Shown here in pieces: positions 7,507 to 15,772 of a stretch of 64,000 nucleotides of DNA (positions are counted from its first letter, which is position 1; the number at the start of each line of letters is the position of its first letter). The stretch is from Schlegelella_A sp036263655. Lineage in GTDB: Bacteria > Pseudomonadota > Gammaproteobacteria > Burkholderiales > Burkholderiaceae_C. The position numbers were made by a program, and so were the translations under genes. The DNA is taken from contig DATAGP010000056.1 in NCBI GenBank assembly GCA_036263655.1, positions 7,632-71,631 on the forward strand. Reading direction: 5' to 3'. The notes beneath the pieces were generated by a model that saw only the letters and a program-made list of their open reading frames with translations, did no database searches and was not told the DNA's origin.

Positions 7507-9138
7507 TCAGGGCACGACGCGGAGCCAGCGCAGCTCCGGCGCGTCGCTCGGCCACTGCACGACACGCACCTTCTTGTGCATCGCCCAGGTGAGCGTGCGC
7601 CGGTACAGCGGCACCAGCGGCATCTCCTCCGCGACCAGGCGCAGGACCGTCGCCACCATCGCCCGGCGGCGCGTCGGATCCGGCTCGACGCGCATGGCGT
7701 CGATGAGCACGTCGAGCTTCGGGTTGCTGTAGCGGCCGGCGTTGAAGGTGCCGAGGCCGGACTTGTCCCAGGTGCGGAACAGGCCGTTCAGCGACGGCCA
7801 GGCGTCGATCGTCGGCGTCCAGCCGAACTCGACCAGGCTCGCCGTGCCCTGGCTCAGCTTGGGGAAGAACTGGTTGGTGGGCGACGAGCGCAGCGTCGTC
7901 CGGATGCCGACCTGCGTCAGCATCGCCGTCATCGCCTGGCACACCGCCTCGCGCCAGGCGACGTTGACGCAGTCGAGCACGACCGAGAAGCCGTTCGGGT
8001 AGCCGGCCTCGGCGAGCAGCGCCCGCGCCTTCGCGGGGTCGAACGGAAGGCGCTTGTCCAGGTCGGCCGGCGAGCCGTCGACGCGGGTCGACAGGTAGGC
8101 GCCGGTCGGGGTGGCGAGGCCGCGCAGCACCTTCTGCGCGATCAGGTCGACGTTGATCGCGTGGTAGACGGCGCGGCGCACGCGGATGTCCTTGAACGGA
8201 TTGCGCCCCTTGACGTCGCTGTCGGCGAGCTCGTCGCGGGCCTGGTCGAAGGCCAGGTACTGCTCGCCGAGGTCGGGCGTCTGGGCGAGCGTCAGGGTGC
8301 CTTCGGACTTCAGCCGCGCCACGTCGGGGATCGGCGGGTCGAGCACCATGTCCGCCTCGCCCGAGATCAGCGCGGCGAGGCGGGTCGCGTCGGAGCGGAT
8401 CGTCAGCCAGACGACCTCGTCGACGTTGCCCGAGCGCTTGTCGCTCCAGCCCCACCAGCGCGGGTTGCGGCGCAGCACGGTGCGGATGTCCGGCTCGTAG
8501 CGCTCGAGCAGGTAGGGTCCGGTGCCGTTCGCGTTGCGCACGGCGAAGGTCTCCTGCTTGCCGTTGAAGTCCTGCGCCACCTCGACCTTGTTCTTCTCCG
8601 ACCAGGCCCGGCTCATCATCGGCAGGTTGATGAACTTCTCGGGCAGCACCGCGTCGGGCGCCTCCAGCGACACCTCGAGCGTCTGCTCGTCGACCTTGCG
8701 CGCGCCGAGCACGCCCTTCAGCTGGAACGATCGCTGCGACGGCGCCGTCATGGCCCGCTTGACGGAGAACACAGCGTCGTCGACGGTGAACGGCGAGCCG
8801 TCGTGGAAGACGACCCCCTGGCGCAGCTTGAAGCGCCAGGTCCTCGCATCGACCGCCTGCCACGACAGGGCCAGGCCCGGCTCGACCCTGAACTGCTCGT
8901 CGCGGTTCAGCAGCGAGTCGTAGACCTGGAACGCGATCCGCGAGTGGTAGAGCAGCGCCAGCGCATGCGGATCCATGGTCTGCGGATCGAAGGCGGTCGC
9001 GATCTTGACGGTGACGGCGTGCGCGGGAAGGCTCAACCCGCCGACGACGATTCCCAGCAGGAACGTCAGGACGCTCTTCCATGCGGCGCGGGACGCAGTG
9101 CCCCGCCGGCCCGATCCCGTGCACCTCCAAGACAGCAT
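7507..9138 (-). CDS. Dipeptide/oligopeptide-type (family 5) solute-binding protein without cognate permeases
   Basis: This 543-residue periplasmic binding protein of the SBP_bac_5 family has a signal peptide ending PAHA before VTVKIATAFDPQTMDPH. Family hallmarks include TWRFKLRQGVVFHDGSPFTVDDAVFSVKRA (not quoted in full beyond the key parts TWRFKLR and FHDGSPFT) and NGTGPYLLERYEP. It lies inside the phosphonate operon, five bases after the GS-like gene and 32 bases before the alcohol dehydrogenase gene. There are no DppB/DppC/ATPase genes here, so it must work with permeases encoded elsewhere. One candidate is the complete dipeptide-type system at 45967-51631. The ligand could be a gamma-glutamyl compound, an aminoethyl compound or a peptide; the sequence does not decide. 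Confidence 0.88.
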   Translation of the reverse strand: MLSWRCTGSGRRGTASRAAWKSVLTFLLGIVVGGLSLPAHAVTVKIATAFDPQTMDPHALALLYHSRIAFQVYDSLLNRDEQFRVEPGLALSWQAVDARTWRFKLRQGVVFHDGSPFTVDDAVFSVKRAMTAPSQRSFQLKGVLGARKVDEQTLEVSLEAPDAVLPEKFINLPMMSRAWSEKNKVEVAQDFNGKQETFAVRNANGTGPYLLERYEPDIRTVLRRNPRWWGWSDKRSGNVDEVVWLTIRSDATRLAALISGEADMVLDPPIPDVARLKSEGTLTLAQTPDLGEQYLAFDQARDELADSDVKGRNPFKDIRVRRAVYHAINVDLIAQKVLRGLATPTGAYLSTRVDGSPADLDKRLPFDPAKARALLAEAGYPNGFSVVLDCVNVAWREAVCQAMTAMLTQVGIRTTLRSSPTNQFFPKLSQGTASLVEFGWTPTIDAWPSLNGLFRTWDKSGLGTFNAGRYSNPKLDVLIDAMRVEPDPTRRRAMVATVLRLVAEEMPLVPLYRRTLTWAMHKKVRVVQWPSDAPELRWLRVVP

Positions 9139-9143
9139 CACGA

Positions 9144-10529
9144 TCAGATGATCTCGAAGTAGCGCTTCATTTCCCAGTCGGTGACGCCGTCGAGCCATTG
9201 CCGCCATTCCCAGTCGCGAGTGGCGGCGAAGTGATCGACGAAGTCGTCGCCCAGCCAGTCGCGCGCGACCTCGGAGCGCTCGAAGATGCGGGTCGTCTCG
9301 ATCAGCGTGCGCGGCGCGCGCGGGATGTCCTCGCCGCCGACGTTGGTGCCGGTGATCGGGGGGGCGGTGAGCTTGAGGCCCTTCTCGACGCCGTCGAGGC
9401 CGGCGGCGAGCACCGCCGCCATCGCGACGTACGGGTTGACGTCGGAGCCCGGGCAGCGTGTCTCGAGCCGCGTCGACTTCGGGCTGCCGGCGATGACGCG
9501 GAAGCTCGCCGTGCGGTTGTCCAGCCCCCAGGTCGGCTTGACCGGCGCCCAGAACCCGTCGACGAGGCGCTTGTAGCTGTTGATGGTCGGCCAGAACATC
9601 GGCGCGAACTCCATCAGGCAGGCGACCTGCCCGGCGAGAAAGCTCTCGAACAGCGCGCTCATCTTGCGCGGCGACTCCTCGTCGTAGAAGAGGTTCGCCT
9701 TGCCGTCGGGCCCTTCCTTGAGGCTGGTGTGGATGTGGCCGCTGCAGCCGGGCAGCTGCGCGTTCCACTTGGCCATGAAGCTCGGCATGACGCCGAAGCG
9801 GGCGCCGATCTCCTTCGCACCGGTCTTGAAGAGGATCGCCCGGTCGGCCTGCTCGAGCGCCTCGCTGAAGGCGATGGCGACCTCGTAGACGCCGGGGCCG
9901 GTCTCGGTGTGCAGGCCTTCGATGGGCACGCCGAAGGCGCGCATCTCGTCCATCAGCGCGTTGAGGTACTCGCGCCTGTGGTTCATGCGCAGCAGCGAGT
10001 AGCCGAACATGCCGGGCGTGATCGGCTGCGGGTTGACGCCCTGCTTGGCCGCCCACGACTGCGGCGTCTCGGCGAAGTTGAACCACTCGAACTCCATGCC
10101 GCACATGGCGCTGAAGCCCATCTTCTCGGCCCGCTCGAGGACGCGCTTCAGCGTCTGGCGCGGGCAGATCGGCGACGGCGAGTGGTCGGCCTTGACGAAC
10201 TCGCCGAGGAAGAACGGCACGTTGCCGTCCCACGGCACGCTGCGCTGCGTCGCCAGGTCGATGCGCGCCAGCGCGTCGGGAAAGCCGTGCTGCCAGCCGG
10301 TCAGCGAGGTGTTGTCGTAGGTCTGGTCGGCCATGTCCCAGCCGAACACGACGTCGCAGAAGCCGAAGCCGCCCCCCGGCGAGGGTTCGCAGGCGCCGAG
10401 GAACTTGTCGAGCTGCAGGTACTTGCCGCGCAGGACGCCGTCGATGTCGCTGACCGCGACCTTCACCTTGGCGCTGCCGCTCTTGCGCACGGCCGCGAGG
10501 GCCGGATGTTCGGGGGTCGGGGTGGTCAT
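9144..10529 (-). CDS. Glutamine synthetase-like gamma-glutamyl-amine ligase (PuuA/GlnA4-like)
   Basis: This 461-residue member of the glutamine synthetase family has the ATP/metal signatures E146-x-E148, HTETGPGVYE (209-216), GHIH (264-267), NRTASFR (338-344) and RCPGSDVNPY. It lacks the adenylylation loop of housekeeping GlnA. Such paralogues ligate glutamate to amines: PuuA uses putrescine, IpuC isopropylamine and GlnA4 ethanolamine. Next to an alcohol dehydrogenase, aldehyde dehydrogenase and gamma-glutamyl hydrolase, the best functional guess is an amino alcohol such as ethanolamine, with AEP itself a bold alternative. It follows phnW by 32 bases in the same operon. Confidence 0.9.
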   Translation of the reverse strand: MTTPTPEHPALAAVRKSGSAKVKVAVSDIDGVLRGKYLQLDKFLGACEPSPGGGFGFCDVVFGWDMADQTYDNTSLTGWQHGFPDALARIDLATQRSVPWDGNVPFFLGEFVKADHSPSPICPRQTLKRVLERAEKMGFSAMCGMEFEWFNFAETPQSWAAKQGVNPQPITPGMFGYSLLRMNHRREYLNALMDEMRAFGVPIEGLHTETGPGVYEVAIAFSEALEQADRAILFKTGAKEIGARFGVMPSFMAKWNAQLPGCSGHIHTSLKEGPDGKANLFYDEESPRKMSALFESFLAGQVACLMEFAPMFWPTINSYKRLVDGFWAPVKPTWGLDNRTASFRVIAGSPKSTRLETRCPGSDVNPYVAMAAVLAAGLDGVEKGLKLTAPPITGTNVGGEDIPRAPRTLIETTRIFERSEVARDWLGDDFVDHFAATRDWEWRQWLDGVTDWEMKRYFEII

Positions 10530-10561
10530 GACGGGATTGTCGCCTTCGCCGCGCGGCGCGC

Positions 10562-11683
10562 TCAGCGCAGGTTCGGCTTGCCGCTGCCGATGCCGAGGCT
10601 CTTCATCGCCTCGGCAACGGCGGCGACAGCGCCGCGCATCTCGTCCGGCCCGATCGCACCGATGCAGCCGACGCGGAAGGTCTCCACCTCGGTGAGCTTG
10701 CCCGGGTAGAGGATGTAGCCGCGCTCCCGCACCGCTTCGTAGAAGGCGCGGAACGCGTAGGCCGGGTCCGCCGGTGCGTGGAAGGTGACGATGACCGGCG
10801 CCTGGATGGAGGCATCGAGGAAGGGCACGAAGCCGAGCGCCGCCATGCCGACGAGCAGCGCCTGGCAGTTGGCGCGATAGCGGGCCAGCCGCGCGGCCTG
10901 GCCGCCCTCCTCCTCGTACTGGCGCAGGGCCTCGAGCAGGGCGACCATCACGTGCGTCGGCGGCGTGAAGCGCCACTGCCCGGTCTTCTCCATGTAGACG
11001 TGCTGGTCGTGCAGGTCCATGGCCAGCGAGTGCGAGCGCCCGGCGCAGGCATCGAGCACCGCCCGCCGGATGAAGACGAAGCCCATGCCGGGGACGCCCT
11101 CCAGGCACTTGCCGCTCGCCGCGACCAGCGCGTCGAAGCGGATCTCGCGGGCGTCGATCGGCAGCGCCGCGAACGAGCTCATGGCGTCGACGATGAGCCC
11201 CTTGCCGTGCCGCGCGCAGACCTCGGCCACGTCGCGCAGCGGGTTCTGCACGCCGGTGCCCGTCTCGCAGTGGATGAAGCCGACGTGCGTGATCGACGGG
11301 TCGGCGGCGAGGGTCGCGTCGAGCTCGCCGGCCGAGACCGGCGCGTCCTCGGCATGGGCGCGGATCGTCGTGCGCCGCCCCATGAGCGTCGCCAGCTTGC
11401 CCATGCGCTTGCAGTACGCGCCGTTGTCGAGGACGAGCACGTGCCCGTCGCGCGGCACGATCGTCGCCACCGCCGCCTCGACGGCGAAGGTGCCGCTGCC
11501 CTGCAGGGGCACGACGACATGCGAGCCCTCGCCGTGCACGATGGCGAGGAGCTGGCGCCGCAGCTCGGCGGTCTGGGCGATGAAGGCGGTGTCCCACGAG
11601 CCCCAGTCGCGCAGCATGGCGCGCTTGGTCCGCATCGTCGTCGTCAGCGGGCCGGGCGTGAGAAGGATGGGGTCGCGTTCCAT
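10562..11683 (-). CDS. phnW: 2-aminoethylphosphonate:pyruvate transaminase
   Basis: PhnW converts 2-aminoethylphosphonate and pyruvate to phosphonoacetaldehyde and alanine with PLP. The 373-residue length matches the family (about 365-370). Hallmarks are the N-terminal ILLTPGPLTTT...RDWGSWD, the PLP-contact Asp166 (VDAMSS) and the Schiff-base Lys192 in ASGKCLEGVPGMGF. A GAGGA-like ribosome-binding site precedes the ATG at 11683. It sits 17 bases after the transporter permease gene, in an operon whose first three genes encode an AEP importer. No phosphonatase (PhnX) is nearby. The aldehyde is therefore probably oxidised by the operon's aldehyde dehydrogenase and cleaved by PhnA, encoded divergently. 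Confidence 0.93.
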   Translation of the reverse strand: MERDPILLTPGPLTTTMRTKRAMLRDWGSWDTAFIAQTAELRRQLLAIVHGEGSHVVVPLQGSGTFAVEAAVATIVPRDGHVLVLDNGAYCKRMGKLATLMGRRTTIRAHAEDAPVSAGELDATLAADPSITHVGFIHCETGTGVQNPLRDVAEVCARHGKGLIVDAMSSFAALPIDAREIRFDALVAASGKCLEGVPGMGFVFIRRAVLDACAGRSHSLAMDLHDQHVYMEKTGQWRFTPPTHVMVALLEALRQYEEEGGQAARLARYRANCQALLVGMAALGFVPFLDASIQAPVIVTFHAPADPAYAFRAFYEAVRERGYILYPGKLTEVETFRVGCIGAIGPDEMRGAVAAVAEAMKSLGIGSGKPNLR

Positions 11684-11700
11684 GCGGGTCCTCGTCGTGG

Positions 11701-13422
11701 TCAGGTGATCGCCGGCTGGCGCCAGGCTTGCGTGCGCCGCCCGACCCAGTGGCCGACGACCGCGAAGAGCAGCGACACGACGGTGGAGGCGGCCATGATC
11801 AGGACCGCGCACGCAGCCGCCGCGCCGGCGTCGCCGGCCTCGTCGAGATTCAGGATCGCGATCGAAGCGACCTTGGTGTCGGGCGAATAGAGGAAGACGA
11901 CCGCCGAGATCGTCGTCATGGCGTTGATGAAGAAGTAGCGGCCGATGTCGATCAGAGTCGGCGTGCAGATCGGCAGGGTCACGCGCCAGAAGGTCTTGAA
12001 GAACGGCACCTTGAGCGACGCCGACACGGCCTCGAACTCGGCGTCGAGCGACTTCAGCGCGGTCACGGCCGTGAGATGCCCCGTCGTGTAGAAGTGGACG
12101 ATGGTGCAGGCGACCAGCAGCGTCATCGTCTGGTACAGGCCGTTGAGCGGATTGGCCGGCTCGTTGAAGAAGAAGATGTAGCCGAGCCCGAGCACCAGCC
12201 CCGGAACCGCCATCGGCAGCATCGCCAGCAGCCTGAAGACGGGCCGCACCGCGTCGAGGCCGCGCGTCTTCTCCATCAGGTAGGCGCCGGCGAAGACCAG
12301 GGCCGTGCCGAAGAACGCGGTGCCGGCGGCGAGCTGCAGGCTGTTGACGAAGGCGCCGCCGACCTCGGCGTCGACCAGGCCCATGGTGTAGTGCTTCAGG
12401 CTCGGCGCCAGGTTGTACGGCCAGTAGGTCGCGAAGGACGCGAAGATCGCCATGCCGAGCATCGCCAGCATCAGGGCGCCGATCACGCCGGCGTAGGCCA
12501 GCATGAGCGCGTCGAAGCCGCGCGAGGGCTTCGGGCGGTACGGCACGGCGCGCGCGCCCAGCATCGCCGTCTGCTTGCGCTGCACCATCCAGTCGATGCC
12601 GAAGGTCAGGACCGCCGGGGTCAGCAGCAGCAATCCGACGACGGCGCCGTTCTGGAAGTCCTGCTGGCCGATCACGAGCTTGAAGACGTCGGTGGCCAGC
12701 ATGTTGAAGTTGCCGCCGATGACCTTGGGGATGCCGAAGTCGGTCATCACCAGCGTGAAGCTCACTAGCGCTGCCGAGATGAGGCCGTACTTCGCGCCCG
12801 GCAGGGTGATGGTGAAGAACTTGCGCGTCGTCGTCGTGCCGAGGGCATCGGCTGCCTCGTACAGGCGGGCGTCGGCGAGCGACAGGGCCGAGACCAGGAT
12901 CATCAGCGCGTGCGGGAAGACGGCGAAGCATTCCGCGATGACGATGCCGGGCGCACCGTAGATGCTGTCGATGCCCAGCCCCCCGAGCAGGCCCTTGGCC
13001 GCGCCCTGGTTGCCGAACCAGTAGATCAGCGAGATCGCCGAGAGCAGCGTCGGCGCCAGCAGGGGCACCAGCGCGATCGTCCGGAAGGTTCCCTTGAGCG
13101 GGATGCAGCTGCGGGCGAGCGCGTAGGCGAACGTGAACGCGAGCGGCACGGTGATCGCGGTGACCGCGAGCGACACCCAGACGGTGTTCACGAACGACTG
13201 CAGCAGCGCCGGCGTGCGCAGGTAGGCGACGAAGTTGGCGAGGCCGACGTAGTCGCCGGCGGCGTTCTCGACCGCCTTGACCAGGATCGAGCCGAGCGGC
13301 AGGGCCAGGAAGACCACCAGCGCCGCCGCGACAAGGGCCAGCGCCGCGTGGCCGATGCGGTCGGCCCAGTGGGCACGCTGCCGGACCACGGCAGCGGCGG
13401 GCGGCGACAGGACGGCGGACAC
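11701..13422 (-). CDS. AEP ABC transporter permease, two fused permease domains (PhnU2 type)
   Basis: This 573-residue inner-membrane protein consists of two tandem BPD_transp_1 domains. Each has about six helices and an EAA-like loop (ADARLYEAADALGTT in the first half, DAEFEAVSASLKVP in the second). One gene therefore supplies both halves of the channel, as in the PhnS2-T2-U2 AEP transporter family. The first half begins after a hydrophilic segment and the halves meet near residues 300-320. GTG 13422 is the likely start, 14 bases after the ATPase stop. An upstream in-frame extension would run through the ATPase gene. Confidence 0.9.
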   Translation of the reverse strand: MSAVLSPPAAAVVRQRAHWADRIGHAALALVAAALVVFLALPLGSILVKAVENAAGDYVGLANFVAYLRTPALLQSFVNTVWVSLAVTAITVPLAFTFAYALARSCIPLKGTFRTIALVPLLAPTLLSAISLIYWFGNQGAAKGLLGGLGIDSIYGAPGIVIAECFAVFPHALMILVSALSLADARLYEAADALGTTTTRKFFTITLPGAKYGLISAALVSFTLVMTDFGIPKVIGGNFNMLATDVFKLVIGQQDFQNGAVVGLLLLTPAVLTFGIDWMVQRKQTAMLGARAVPYRPKPSRGFDALMLAYAGVIGALMLAMLGMAIFASFATYWPYNLAPSLKHYTMGLVDAEVGGAFVNSLQLAAGTAFFGTALVFAGAYLMEKTRGLDAVRPVFRLLAMLPMAVPGLVLGLGYIFFFNEPANPLNGLYQTMTLLVACTIVHFYTTGHLTAVTALKSLDAEFEAVSASLKVPFFKTFWRVTLPICTPTLIDIGRYFFINAMTTISAVVFLYSPDTKVASIAILNLDEAGDAGAAAACAVLIMAASTVVSLLFAVVGHWVGRRTQAWRQPAIT

Positions 13423-13436
13423 GACGATCGCGCCGG

Positions 13437-14576
13437 TCAGAACAGGCGCATGCGGTCGGGCAGCAGACGCAGCGGGAGCCGGCTGCCGACGTCGAGCCCT
13501 TGTTCGGCCAGGAAGTTGAGCGACAGGTAGACGGTGACCGGCTGGGCCGCCAGCCCTTCGGTGCGGACCCGCACCAGACAGTACGAGCCGAGGAATTCGA
13601 TCTTCTCGATCACGCCCATGAAGACGTTGGCCTGCCCGGGGGCGATGGGCCGGGCGAGGACGTCTTCCGGACGCAGGTAGACCTTGACCTCGCGCTCGGC
13701 GTCGGTGTCGTGCTCGCACTCGAAGCGGATGTCGCCGATCGCCACCCGCCGGCCGGGCTGCAGGCGCCCCGACAGGACGTTGATCTTGCCGACGAAGTCG
13801 GCGACGAAGGGCGTCGCCGGCTCGCGGTAGACCTGCATCGGCGTGCCGACCTGCTCGATGCGGCCGTGGTTCATCACGACGATGCGGTCGGCGATGGACA
13901 AGGCCTCCTCCTGGTCGTGCGTGACCATGATCGTGGTGACGCCCAGCGTCCGCTGCAACGAGCGGATCTCCTGGCGCAGCCGCACGCGCTCGAGCGCGTC
14001 GAGCGCGGAGAGCGGCTCGTCGAGAAGGAGCAGGCCGGGTGAGGTCGCGAGGGCGCGGGCCAGCGCCACCCGCTGCTGCTGCCCTCCGGACAGCTGCGCC
14101 GGGTACTTGGCGTTGCTTCCCGGAAGGCCGACGAGCCTGAGCAGCTCGTCGACGCGCTCGGCCGCCTTGGCCCGCGGCACCTTGCGGTTGACGAGCCCGT
14201 AGGCCACGTTGTCGGCGACCGAGAGGTTGGGGAACAGCGCGTAGGACTGGAAGACGATGCCGTAGTCGCGCTCCGCCGGCGGCAGCACCGAGATGTCCCG
14301 GCCGGCCTGCGTGATGGCGCCGGCGCTCTGCGTCTCGAGCCCGGCGATGATGCGCAGGAGCGTCGTCTTGCCGCAGCCCGAGGGCCCCAGAAAGCAGACG
14401 AACTCGCCCTTGCGGATGTCGAGGCCGACGCCGTGCAGGGCGACGAAGCTGCCGAAGCTCTTGCGGATGCCGGCGAGCGACAGGAACGGCGCCGCGGCGG
14501 CCTCCTCGACCGCGGCACCCACCGGCATCGTCGCGGCCGCGCCTGCGCCGGGCGCCTGCGCGGCCGCCAGGCTCAC
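13437..14576 (-). CDS. phnT: AEP ABC transporter ATP-binding protein
   Basis: This 379-residue ABC ATPase has Walker A GPSGCGKTT, Q-loop FQSYALF, signature LSGGQQQR, Walker B LLLLDEP and switch His in VTHDQEEA. A C-terminal TOBE-like domain of about 100 residues ends the protein. It energises AEP uptake with the adjacent fused permease and binding protein. GTG 14576 is preferred because it overlaps the TGA of the binding-protein gene (GTGA), like other junctions in this operon. ATG 14528 would give a protein 16 residues shorter and cannot be excluded. Confidence 0.9.
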   Translation of the reverse strand: MSLAAAQAPGAGAAATMPVGAAVEEAAAAPFLSLAGIRKSFGSFVALHGVGLDIRKGEFVCFLGPSGCGKTTLLRIIAGLETQSAGAITQAGRDISVLPPAERDYGIVFQSYALFPNLSVADNVAYGLVNRKVPRAKAAERVDELLRLVGLPGSNAKYPAQLSGGQQQRVALARALATSPGLLLLDEPLSALDALERVRLRQEIRSLQRTLGVTTIMVTHDQEEALSIADRIVVMNHGRIEQVGTPMQVYREPATPFVADFVGKINVLSGRLQPGRRVAIGDIRFECEHDTDAEREVKVYLRPEDVLARPIAPGQANVFMGVIEKIEFLGSYCLVRVRTEGLAAQPVTVYLSLNFLAEQGLDVGSRLPLRLLPDRMRLF

Positions 14577-15610
14577 CTGCGCGGTTCCGACTTGGCGTTG
14601 TAGCGCTTGTTCCACTCGGCGAGGACGCGCTCGCGGTTGGCGGCGGCCACCTTGAAGTCCATCTTGACCAGGCGCGACTCGTAGTCCGCCGGCACGTTGG
14701 CGAGCGGCGCGGCGACGCCGGGCTGGGCGGTGATCGCGAAGTTCTTGCCGTACAGCACCATCGCGTCCTTGCTCGAGGCCCAGTCGGCCAGCTTCTGCGC
14801 CGCCTCCAGCTTCTTCGTCCCCTTGTGGATGGCGAACGCCTCGAGATCCCAGCCCAGGCCTTCCTTGGGAAAAACGAGGTCGATCGGCGCACCCTTGGCC
14901 TTGTTGGCGTTGGCGCGGTACTCGAACGAGATGCCGACCACGTACTCGCCGGCCGCGGCCATGTTGCAGGGCTTGGAGCCGGAGTGGGTGTACTGCGCGA
15001 TGTTCTCGTGCAGGGCGTCCATGTACTTCCAGCCGCCGCCCTTGCCGTCCTGGTCGCCCCACAAAGTGAGCCAGGCGGTCACGTCGAAGTAGCCCGTTCC
15101 CGACGAGGCCGGATTCGGCATCACGATCTGGCCCTTGTAGACCGGCTTGAGGAGGTCCTTCCAGGTCTCGGGCTTGGGAATCCCCTTCTTCTGCGCCTCG
15201 ACGGTGTTGAAGCAGACGGTGGCGCCCCAGACGTCCATGCCGAACCAGGCCGGCGTCTTCGCCTTGTCCCGGTAGGCGCTCATGATCGCGTCGAGGTTGA
15301 GCGGCGCGTAGGGGTGGAGCATGCCTTGCGAGTCGAGCAGCGCGAGGCTGGAGGCGGCGACGCCCATCACCGCATCGGCCTGCGGATTGGCCTTCTCGGC
15401 CAGCAGCTTGGCCGTGATCACGCCGGTCGAGTCGCGCACCCACTTGATCTCGATGTTCGGGTGCACCTTGTTGAAGCCCGCCTCGTACGCCTTCAGCTGG
15501 TCGGTCTCGAGCGCGGTGTAGACGGTCAGCTGTGTCTTCTGCGCCAGCGCCGCGGTCGACGCCATGACGACGGTCGCCGCGAGCAGCGCCCTGAGAATTC
15601 CCTGTTTCAT
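14573..15610 (-). CDS. phnS: Periplasmic 2-aminoethylphosphonate-binding protein
   Basis: This 345-residue solute-binding protein has a clear signal peptide (LLAATVVMASTAALAQ) and the extracellular-binding fold of family 1/AfuA-like proteins (LTVYTALETDQLKAYEAGF). It begins the leftward operon, has a GGGAG ribosome-binding site, and is followed by phnT with a 4-base overlap. Similarity to the PhnS2 group and linkage to phnW and phnA support AEP as ligand. The promoter with TTGACT and TAGACT boxes lies upstream at 15690-15719. Confidence 0.9.
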   Translation of the reverse strand: MKQGILRALLAATVVMASTAALAQKTQLTVYTALETDQLKAYEAGFNKVHPNIEIKWVRDSTGVITAKLLAEKANPQADAVMGVAASSLALLDSQGMLHPYAPLNLDAIMSAYRDKAKTPAWFGMDVWGATVCFNTVEAQKKGIPKPETWKDLLKPVYKGQIVMPNPASSGTGYFDVTAWLTLWGDQDGKGGGWKYMDALHENIAQYTHSGSKPCNMAAAGEYVVGISFEYRANANKAKGAPIDLVFPKEGLGWDLEAFAIHKGTKKLEAAQKLADWASSKDAMVLYGKNFAITAQPGVAAPLANVPADYESRLVKMDFKVAAANRERVLAEWNKRYNAKSEPRR

Positions 15611-15689
15611 GCAGATCTCCCTGTGGTCTTGTCCCGGATGCCCGCGAAGCCTAGCCCCTGTCCGTGACGCCTCGGCTTCAGCCGCGGCC

Positions 15690-15719
15690 AGTCTAGGGGT
15701 CGCCCCGAAACAGAGTCAA
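15690..15719 (-). promoter_or_regulatory. Sigma-70-like promoter of the AEP operon
   Basis: On the minus strand TTGACT (15719-15714) and TAGACT (15695-15690) are separated by 18 bases, a good vegetative promoter. It points at phnS, leaving a leader of about 75 bases. Its -35 box forms the left arm of an inverted repeat GTCAAC / GTTGAC (15715-15720 and 15736-15741) whose right arm is in the -35 region of the divergent promoter. Confidence 0.6.
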
Positions 15720-15732
15720 CTGTTTTTTGAAG

Positions 15733-15744
15733 ATTGTTGACAAT
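15733..15744. promoter_or_regulatory. Candidate GntR/FCD operator
   Basis: ATTGTTGACAAT is a 12-base palindrome (ATTGT, 2-base centre, ACAAT), of the TnGT...ACnA type bound by FCD-subfamily GntR regulators. It overlaps the -35 box of the regulator's own promoter. A second palindrome, CGGTCCGACCG (15745-15755), follows directly in the spacer. Binding here would repress gntR-phnA and could block the phnS promoter. Confidence 0.5.
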
Positions 15745-15772
15745 CGGTCCGACCGCCGGTCTAATCACGCCA
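15737..15772 (+). promoter_or_regulatory. Promoter of gntR-phnA, predicted leaderless
   Basis: TTGACA (15737-15742), a 17-base spacer and TCTAAT (15760-15765) form a near-consensus promoter. The ATG of the regulator begins seven bases after the -10 box, with no Shine-Dalgarno, so transcription should start at or next to the start codon. Confidence 0.6.

Noticed and set aside
15727..15771. Upstream TTG start for the GntR regulator
   Set aside because: It lies ahead of the TTGACA/TCTAAT promoter and would add 15 residues with no similarity to the family.
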